Source: Stramonita haemastoma
Taxonomy: Eukaryota; Mollusca; Gastropoda; Neogastropoda; Muricidae
DNA: 40,000 nt
Direction of reading: 5' to 3'
Assembly (NCBI GenBank): GCA_030674155.1
Contig: CM060326.1
Location: 25,906,957-25,946,956 of the forward strand
The position numbers were made by a program, and so were the translations under genes. Of this stretch, positions 37,990 to 40,000 are shown piece by piece. How positions within the stretch are numbered: position 1 is the first letter of the stretch; every line of letters begins with the position of its first letter. The notes beneath the pieces were generated by a model, which made no database searches, was not told the origin of the DNA, and saw nothing but the letters and a program-made list of their open reading frames with translations.

Positions 37990-39728
37990 ATTATATATAT
38001 CCAACAGGATGAGTACTGGTTCATTAGTTTTGATGCATCAAGTGCATTAGGTGATTTTTGAAGGTCGACAATGATTGGTGCTGTTTAATTGAATCGGGAA
38101 GGGAGTTCCACAGTACAGGGCCTGAGTATAGTAAACTGGACTTGAACAAGTCTATTCTTGGGATTGGGATACTTGGCTTTTGAGTATTTCTGGAATGATT
38201 CATTGGGAACTTATCTCTTAAGGATGTGGGGACAGCTCCTGCCATTATCTTAAACATCAGGATGCCCTTGTTATATTTTAGTCTTTGTTGTAGGGGAGAA
38301 TACTTAACTGAGTGAAATCCGCTTCAAGTAATGTTGTTTTCTTCAGGAGGATAAGTTTGAGAGCACGTTTATACAGACTTGATAAGGGTTTCATAGTATT
38401 TGCACTGGCAGAATCCCATAGGGTTGAGGCATAGTCTATTGAGGATTGTATATAAGCTTGAAAGAATAATTTCCTTGAATGGCAGTCAAGGAAGTGTTTA
38501 ATTTTAGTCAACTGGTATACTCTTTGGGACAAGTATTTGCATAGATGAGATATGTGGTAGAACCAGCTGAGATTTTCATCATGTCACTCCTAGAACTTTG
38601 TGATGAGAGGTTTGTTCGATTGCTTCCTTTTTTATATGTATAGTAAACTGATTATTGGGTAAATTTTGTCGCTTTTGTCTGGTGGTGATAAGCATGCATT
38701 TTGTTTTTTGGGGGTGAATAGACATGTGGTTCAGATCTGTCCATTTGACAAGATCATTACAGCTTTGTTGTAATATGGTTGCAAGAGAGTCAATGTCATT
38801 ATGGCTTGTATGTATGGTTGTGTCATCAGCAAATAGTTCACATTTGGATGCAATATGTAGAGGAAGGTCATTTATGTATAATGAAAAGAGAATTGGTCCT
38901 AGTATAGATCCCTGTGGTACTCCATAATGAATGGGTTTTAGATTGGATGTGGATGTAGTTGTTGAAACACACTGTTGTCTGTTCTTGAGATAAGAAGCGA
39001 GTAGTTCTAGACTATTTGATGATATATTGTACAGGTCTAGCTTTCTGACGAAAAGTGTGTGGTCAATTGTGCCAAATGCTTTTTTGAAATCTACAAATAA
39101 TACTCCACAAAATTTATTTTAATTAATGTTTGTTAGCCAATTGTCTATGAGACTAGTCAGTGCATTATGACACGAGTGATTTTGTCTGAATCCTGACTGA
39201 TTAGGGTGGAGTAGGTTGTTAGTTTCTATATGACTGACTAAGTGTTTATTTATATGTTTTTCCAGGGGTTTTGAAAGAAGGGATATAATAGAGATTGGCC
39301 TATAATTTGAGGGATCTGAAGTGTCACCAGATTTGTAGATGGGGATCACTTTACCAGTTTTGAAGGCATTGGTAAAATAGTTCTTTTCAAGACATTTGTT
39401 ATATATATATATATGTGAGGGTGTCTGTGATAACTGGGGCTGAAAGTTTCAGAATTCTGCTGTCTATTCCATCAAGACCTCGTGTCCTTGACTGTTTGAG
39501 GTGAATCATGTAATTATGGACCTCAAAAACAGAAATAAATGGTATGTGGAGTTTTGAGGGAATATGCTTTTCTTGGCAGTATTGTTTTAATGTGTTAAGG
39601 TTATTGGATTTCGAATTGTCATTGCTAACAACATTAGTAGAAACGTTTATGAAGTCATGTTGAGTTGTTCAGCAGTAACATCTTTGATTACATTTGATTT
39701 GGAAGATGATTGTTTGTTTGGTATTTGA

Positions 39729-39731
<3 letters not shown>
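37990..39731 (-). pseudogene. LINE reverse transcriptase, CR1/L2/jockey-like, 5'-truncated and frameshifted
   Basis: Related to the LINE at 29508 and on the same (minus) strand. It begins at the GA array with the linker (NQIPNKQSSSK, 39731-39700, matching NQLAGKSS in the other copy). The reverse transcriptase carries MIPIYKSGDTSDPSNYRPIS (39290-39349), QSGFRQNHSCH, FVDFKKAFGTIDH (near 39065-39105), YGVPQGSILGPILF (about 38885-38930) and LFADDTTIH (38815-38841). The C-terminal part runs RVYQLTKIKHFLDCHSRKLF (38525-38466), DYASTLWDSAS, KRALKLILLKK and a final FKSSLLYSGPVLWNSLPDSI segment, to a stop near 38024. There are several stops or frameshifts, and motif A reads AFG where AFD is usual. The endonuclease is missing. 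It has diverged less than the RTE-like copy. Confidence 0.88.
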
Positions 39732-39786
<55 letters not shown>

Positions 39787-39812
39787 GAGAGAGAGAGAGA
39801 AGAGAGAGAGAC
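39732..39812. repeat. (GA)n array at LINE 5' edge
   Basis: GA units with GGAGAG and AAGAG breaks, ending in ACGCAAAAG. Confidence 0.96.
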
Positions 39813-39834
39813 GCAAAAGAAAGACATAGCAGGT

Positions 39835-39900
39835 AAAAAAACTCTTTGTTCTTAGGATAATAAATAAGCATCCGTGTGCTTTTTCATATCCACTCCTTGC
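39835..39900 (-). mobile_element. Retrotransposon tail type C, diverged copy
   Basis: On the minus strand: AGTGGATATGAAAAAGCACA, CGGATGCTTATTTATTATCC and AAGAACAAAGAG, recognisably the tail at 1665-1720 with several changes. A CT array follows on the sense strand after about 25 bp. Sequence upstream (39900-40000) does not match SINE C or the long form. Confidence 0.65.
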
Positions 39901-40000
39901 CCAGAGAGAGAAAAAGTACAGGCATGTTGGTAAAATCGCCGGTTTTCTTCACCCGTATATCTGCAGTGACAACTCCGATAGAAATTGCCGTTGTCATTGT

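Overview
This is eukaryotic, intergenic-type DNA. It has no bacterial gene density, no Shine-Dalgarno sites and no long open reading frames outside retrotransposon remnants and simple repeats. The tRNA-headed SINE at 2638-2971, with its GCGTTCGGTGGGTTA core, and the SINE at 3533-3950 look like elements I know from gastropod and bivalve sequence. A mollusc, probably a gastropod, is therefore my best guess. I could not run a search, so this rests on recollection. No complete host gene is visible; one stretch on the minus strand (33107-33416) looks like a host exon or a decayed coding repeat.

Simple repeats take up a large share of the window. There are more than thirty long arrays of (CT/GA)n, (CA/TG)n, (TA)n, tetranucleotides and (GAA)n, many 70-180 bp long, plus a 23-bp minisatellite at 20552-20850. 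Most open frames in the window are translations of these arrays (Ser-Leu, Arg-Glu, His-Thr and Cys-Val runs).

Between the arrays lie retrotransposon pieces. There are five non-LTR retrotransposon (LINE) copies: a Rex1/CR1-like reverse transcriptase (13946-15712, minus), an RTE-like copy (19165-20390, plus), two related CR1/L2/jockey-like copies (29508-32355 and 37990-39731, minus), and a 3' stub with a Cys/His knuckle (35482-35948, minus). All have frameshifts, stops or truncations. At least four tRNA-derived SINE families are present, here called A, B, C and E; A, B and C share parts of a central domain. Family E joins a tRNA-like box A to a 5S rRNA-like region. Pairs or triplets of unnamed diverged repeats (families D, F, G, H, I and J) account for much of the rest.

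Layout: 1-1890, diverged repeat, microsatellites and a LINE-type tail; 1890-5220, SINE cluster and arrays; 5220-9250, low-complexity and unassigned DNA; 9250-13945, SINE C, long repeat D and arrays; 13946-17400, LINE and diverged repeats; 17400-20850, polypyrimidine tracts, RTE-like LINE and minisatellite; 20850-24930, SINEs C and E, a hairpin repeat and tetranucleotide mosaics; 24930-29500, mostly AT-rich; 29500-40000, four minus-strand LINE pieces or tails among arrays.

The most interesting pattern is the way retrotransposon ends meet microsatellites. On the element's sense strand, the 5' breakpoint is repeatedly preceded by (CT)n and the 3' end followed by (CT)n or (TG)n. This suggests strand-specific insertion into, or creation of, dinucleotide arrays. 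I saw no defence system, gene cluster or operon.
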